From a bacterium (lineage in GTDB: Bacteria > Desulfobacterota > GWC2-55-46), in assembly GCA_004298725.1 (NCBI GenBank), contig SCQA01000268.1, forward strand, positions 1 to 8,110: 8,110 nt of DNA, written 5' to 3'. This document shows, one piece after another, positions 5,802-8,110 of the stretch (position 1 is the stretch's first letter; each line of letters opens with the position of its first letter). Both the position numbers and the translations under genes were made by a program. The notes under the pieces are model-generated. The model was not told the origin of the DNA, did no database searches, and saw nothing but the letters and a program-made list of their open reading frames with translations.

Positions 5802-5815
5802 ATGAAAGAGTTTTT

Positions 5816-6589
5816 ATGAAACGTATATTCCTCATAATATTTTTTTTGTTATTAACGCTTTGCTCTATTGCCGATGCCGCTGGCGCGGCGCAAAAAGAGA
5901 GCAGACGCATTACGGTTGCAGGCGCGGCTGATTTGAGCTTCGCCCTGCAGGAAATATCCGCTGATTTTGAAAAAGAGACCAACATAAAAGTTGTGCTGAC
6001 ATTCGGCTCGACCGGAATGCTTGCGAGGCAAATAGAACACGGCGCGCCTTATGACGTTTTTATGGCCGCTGATACGGCTGTCATAAAAGAGCTTGACGAC
6101 AGAGGCTTGACAGTAGCGGGTACGTCGGGGGTTTACGCGGGGGGCGCGCTTGCCATTGTGAAGAATAAAGGCTCGAAAGTTGAGGTGAGCGAGCTTAAAG
6201 ACCTTTTAAAGCCGGAGGTGCGCTGGGTTTCAATAGCACAGCCGCTTCACGCGCCTTACGGCAGGGCGGCAATGGAGGCGCTTAAAAACGCAGGCATATG
6301 GAGCACGGTAAAGCATAAGCTTGTTTACGGTGAAAATGTCCGTCAGGCGCTCACCTATGTGCAAACAGGCGACGCAACGGCCGGTATAGTCGCCCTATCC
6401 GTAGCGGATGTGCCGGAGGTAACTTACGTTCGCGTACCCCCGGAGCTGTATAACCCCGTAAATCAGTCCGCTTGCGTTCTGGCAGTTTCAAAGGACAAAG
6501 ACGCGGCTAAACAATTTGTCGCTTTTGTAAAAGGCCCGGTTGGCTCAATTACGCTCAAAAAATATCAGTTTACGGCGCCAAACAGGTAG
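5816..6589 (+). CDS. modA: Molybdate ABC transporter, periplasmic substrate-binding protein
   Basis: 257 residues from the ATG at 5816, the normal ModA length. An in-frame GTG at 5714 would add 34 residues but runs through the leader terminator, so it is rejected. The signal peptide is clear: MKR, a hydrophobic run (4-16) and a likely signal-peptidase I site near ADA-AG (residues 19-23). The mature protein opens with ITVAGAADL (32-40), then FGSTGMLARQIEHGAPYDVF (63-82), which includes the oxyanion-binding Ser/Gly stretch, later APYGRAAMEAL (146-156) and GENVRQALTYVQTGDATAGI (172-191), all typical of ModA. It captures molybdate (perhaps tungstate) in the periplasm and passes it to ModB. It is the first gene of modABC, with 5 bp to modB. 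Confidence 0.95.
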   Translation: MKRIFLIIFFLLLTLCSIADAAGAAQKESRRITVAGAADLSFALQEISADFEKETNIKVVLTFGSTGMLARQIEHGAPYDVFMAADTAVIKELDDRGLTVAGTSGVYAGGALAIVKNKGSKVEVSELKDLLKPEVRWVSIAQPLHAPYGRAAMEALKNAGIWSTVKHKLVYGENVRQALTYVQTGDATAGIVALSVADVPEVTYVRVPPELYNPVNQSACVLAVSKDKDAAKQFVAFVKGPVGSITLKKYQFTAPNR

Positions 6590-6594
6590 AGAAA

Positions 6595-7251
6595 ATGGAT
6601 TTGTCGCCTTTATACCTTACAATAAAAATATCTCTCGTAGCCACCGTCTTTACGGTCATAGTAGGGCTTTTTATCGCCGTTATAATGGCGCGCAAGAATT
6701 TTTCCGGCAAAGGGTTTGTTGACATACTCATAATGCAGCCGCTTGTAATACCGCCGACCGTGCTGGGTTATTACCTTCTTACGGCCTTTGGGCATAGCTC
6801 GCCTTTTGGCAGGTTTCTGGAAGATACGCTCGGCATAAAAATCGTCTTTTCATGGAAGGGCGCGGTTATAGCGGCGTTCATATCGTCTCTGCCGCTTTTT
6901 ATAAAACCGGCGCGCGCGTCCATTGAAGCCGTTGGCAAGGATATTGAAAATGCCGCCCGCCTTCTCGGCAAAACGGAAATAGAAGTTCTGCGGACAATTA
7001 CTTTGCCGCTCGCGTGGAGGGGCATTGTTGCCGGAGCGGTCATGGCGCTGGCAAGAGCGACCGGAGAGTTCGGCGCGACGCTCATGATTGCCGGAAACAT
7101 ACCCGGAAGCACCCGCACACTGCCCATAGCCATATACGACGCAATGCAAACCGGCAATGACGCTACGGCAAACCTTCTTGTGGGCATAATAACCGTCTTT
7201 TCATTTATAGTGCTCTTTGCGGCAGGGCGGTTTTTAAAAGGTAGGTTTTAA
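6595..7251 (+). CDS. modB: Molybdate ABC transporter permease
   Basis: 218 residues, the usual length for ModB. Inner-membrane protein with about five helices (roughly 9-31, 44-64, 87-104, 136-154, 192-212). The cytoplasmic EAA-type coupling loop (about 110-147, containing EAVGKDIENAARLLG) docks onto the ATPase ModC. The PLVIPPTVLGYYLL stretch (49-62) and ARATGEFGATLMIAGN (153-168) are characteristic of molybdate permeases. The start has only a weak ribosome site (AGGTAG overlapping the modA stop), so translation is probably coupled to modA. Its stop codon overlaps the modC start by one base. Confidence 0.95.
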   Translation: MDLSPLYLTIKISLVATVFTVIVGLFIAVIMARKNFSGKGFVDILIMQPLVIPPTVLGYYLLTAFGHSSPFGRFLEDTLGIKIVFSWKGAVIAAFISSLPLFIKPARASIEAVGKDIENAARLLGKTEIEVLRTITLPLAWRGIVAGAVMALARATGEFGATLMIAGNIPGSTRTLPIAIYDAMQTGNDATANLLVGIITVFSFIVLFAAGRFLKGRF

Positions 7252-8110
7252 TGAGTTTAAGCGTAGCGATTAAAAAAACGCTCGAAGGATTTCACGAAGA
7301 CGTCGCACTATCGGCAGGCGAGGAGCTCCTTGTGCTCTTCGGGCCGTCAGGCGCCGGAAAAAGCCTTCTTCTTAAAATGATAGCAGGCCTTGCCAACCCC
7401 GATGAAGGCGTAATAACGGTCTGCGGGCAAAAAGTATTTGACTCGTTTGAAGGCAAGAACGTGCCCATAAGAAAGCGGCGCGCAGGCTACCTTTTTCAAG
7501 ACTACGCGTTATTTCCGCATTTGAACACGGCCGAAAACATAGCGTACGGCATAAGCGGGCTTTCAAAGGATGATGCCGCTAAAAGGGTTGACTACCTTGT
7601 TTTTCTTATGAGGCTTAACGGCCTTGAGGGCCGCTACCCGCACGAGTTGTCCGGCGGGCAAAAGCAGAGAACCGCGCTCGCGCGCACCCTTGCCGCAGGG
7701 CCCGAGGTGCTGCTTCTTGACGAGCCGTTTTCGGCCCTTGACTATCAGGTGCGTGAAAAGCTCCGCGCGGACCTTGTAAATATTCATACGGTATTTCCCA
7801 TAACCACAGTTGTCGTGACGCACGATCTTGAAGAGGCCTTTACGCTCGGTTCGCGCATAGCCGTGTTGAATAACGGACGCATAGAACAGCTTGGGCAACG
7901 CGAGGAGGTTTTTTACAGGCCTCTTACGCGCTCCGTGGCACGTTTTGTCGGCACGCGTAATATTTTCGACGGCAAGGTAAAAGAGATAACCGCCGGCGTT
8001 GTTATCGTTGATAGCCCTGAGCTTGGCCTCATACGCGCCCGAGATCATGAGCTTTTCAAAAAAACCGTTGGGGAAAACGTCGTTTTTTGCATCCGTCCCG
8101 AGGAGATACC
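7251..8110 (+). CDS. modC: Molybdate ABC transporter ATP-binding protein, truncated by window end
   Basis: The ATG at 7251 shares its A with the modB stop (TAATG), a coupled start. 286 codons are present and the frame is still open at 8110, so the gene continues beyond the window; ModC is usually about 350-360 residues. Visible are Walker A GPSGAGKS (31-38), the Q-loop glutamine Q83 in LFQDYALFPH, the ABC signature LSGGQKQR (133-140), Walker B VLLLDEP (153-159, D157/E158) and the H-loop H191. After ~237 the start of the C-terminal regulatory region (TOBE/MOP type, which binds oxyanion in this family) can be seen. It hydrolyses ATP on the cytoplasmic face to drive molybdate import through ModB. 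The order modA-modB-modC makes the substrate assignment firm, although related sulfate or tungstate systems share the fold. Confidence 0.95.
   Translation, partial: MSLSVAIKKTLEGFHEDVALSAGEELLVLFGPSGAGKSLLLKMIAGLANPDEGVITVCGQKVFDSFEGKNVPIRKRRAGYLFQDYALFPHLNTAENIAYGISGLSKDDAAKRVDYLVFLMRLNGLEGRYPHELSGGQKQRTALARTLAAGPEVLLLDEPFSALDYQVREKLRADLVNIHTVFPITTVVVTHDLEEAFTLGSRIAVLNNGRIEQLGQREEVFYRPLTRSVARFVGTRNIFDGKVKEITAGVVIVDSPELGLIRARDHELFKKTVGENVVFCIRPEEI

Noticed and set aside
5714..5815. In-frame GTG at 5714 giving modA 34 extra N-terminal residues
   Set aside because: The extension would be translated through the leader structure and terminator hairpin, lacks an SD, and would bury the clear signal peptide that starts at 5816.
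5855..5866. LTLC in the modA signal peptide as a lipobox
   Set aside because: The residue before Cys is Leu rather than Gly, Ala or Ser, and an AxA-type cleavage site follows.
7563..8048. A 161-codon open frame on the minus strand opposite modC
   Set aside because: It lies wholly within modC, which has all ABC ATPase motifs in order; the product resembles no protein family and the frame is a shadow of biased codon use.
1..8110. Mobile elements, CRISPR array, defence or toxin-antitoxin genes
   Set aside because: No transposase, integrase, regular repeats or such gene families in any frame; all genes are housekeeping or regulatory.

Overview
The window is ordinary chromosomal DNA of a Gram-negative bacterium. 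The modA signal peptide, the sigma-54 regulatory genes and the cold-shock protein sequence suggest a deltaproteobacterial (Desulfobacterota-like) or Nitrospirota-like lineage. Codon use agrees only loosely (many CTT leucine and ATA isoleucine codons), so the lineage is an inference and not firm. No mobile element, CRISPR array, rRNA or tRNA was seen.

Layout. (1) 1-385: the C-terminal end of a CobD-like aminotransferase-fold enzyme (cobamide synthesis). (2) 386-744: a regulatory gap with a tandem dyad (GACA-N4-TGTCA twice, 19 bp apart), a shorter inverted repeat, a near-consensus sigma-54 promoter and an alternative sigma-70 promoter. (3) 745-3189: a membrane-bound hybrid histidine kinase (2 TM, HAMP, GAF-like, PAS with four cysteines, HisKA, HATPase, REC). 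(4) 3190-3602: a gap with an intrinsic terminator far from the kinase stop, then a good sigma-70 promoter. (5) 3603-4997: an NtrC-type sigma-54 activator with an intact GAFTGA loop. (6) 5081-5348, minus strand: a cold-shock protein gene with a strong terminator and a structured leader, read from a TTGACA promoter near 5490. (7) 5570-5815: a sigma-70 promoter, a GC-rich structured leader (candidate molybdenum-cofactor riboswitch) and an intrinsic terminator. (8) 5816-8110: modA, modB and modC (truncated by the window end), a molybdate ABC importer.

How the parts may work together. The kinase and the NtrC-type regulator are very probably partners. The regulator has a housekeeping promoter, while the kinase has a sigma-54 promoter with candidate enhancer sites about 190 bp upstream of the predicted start, so the regulator may switch on its own kinase. 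The mod operon appears to be controlled by premature termination in its leader: part of the putative aptamer can pair with the 5' arm of the terminator, a plausible antiterminator, so cofactor binding would be expected to shut the operon off. The gene families are all known. The novelty is in the non-coding control regions: the tandem dyad, the cold-shock leader and the mod leader.
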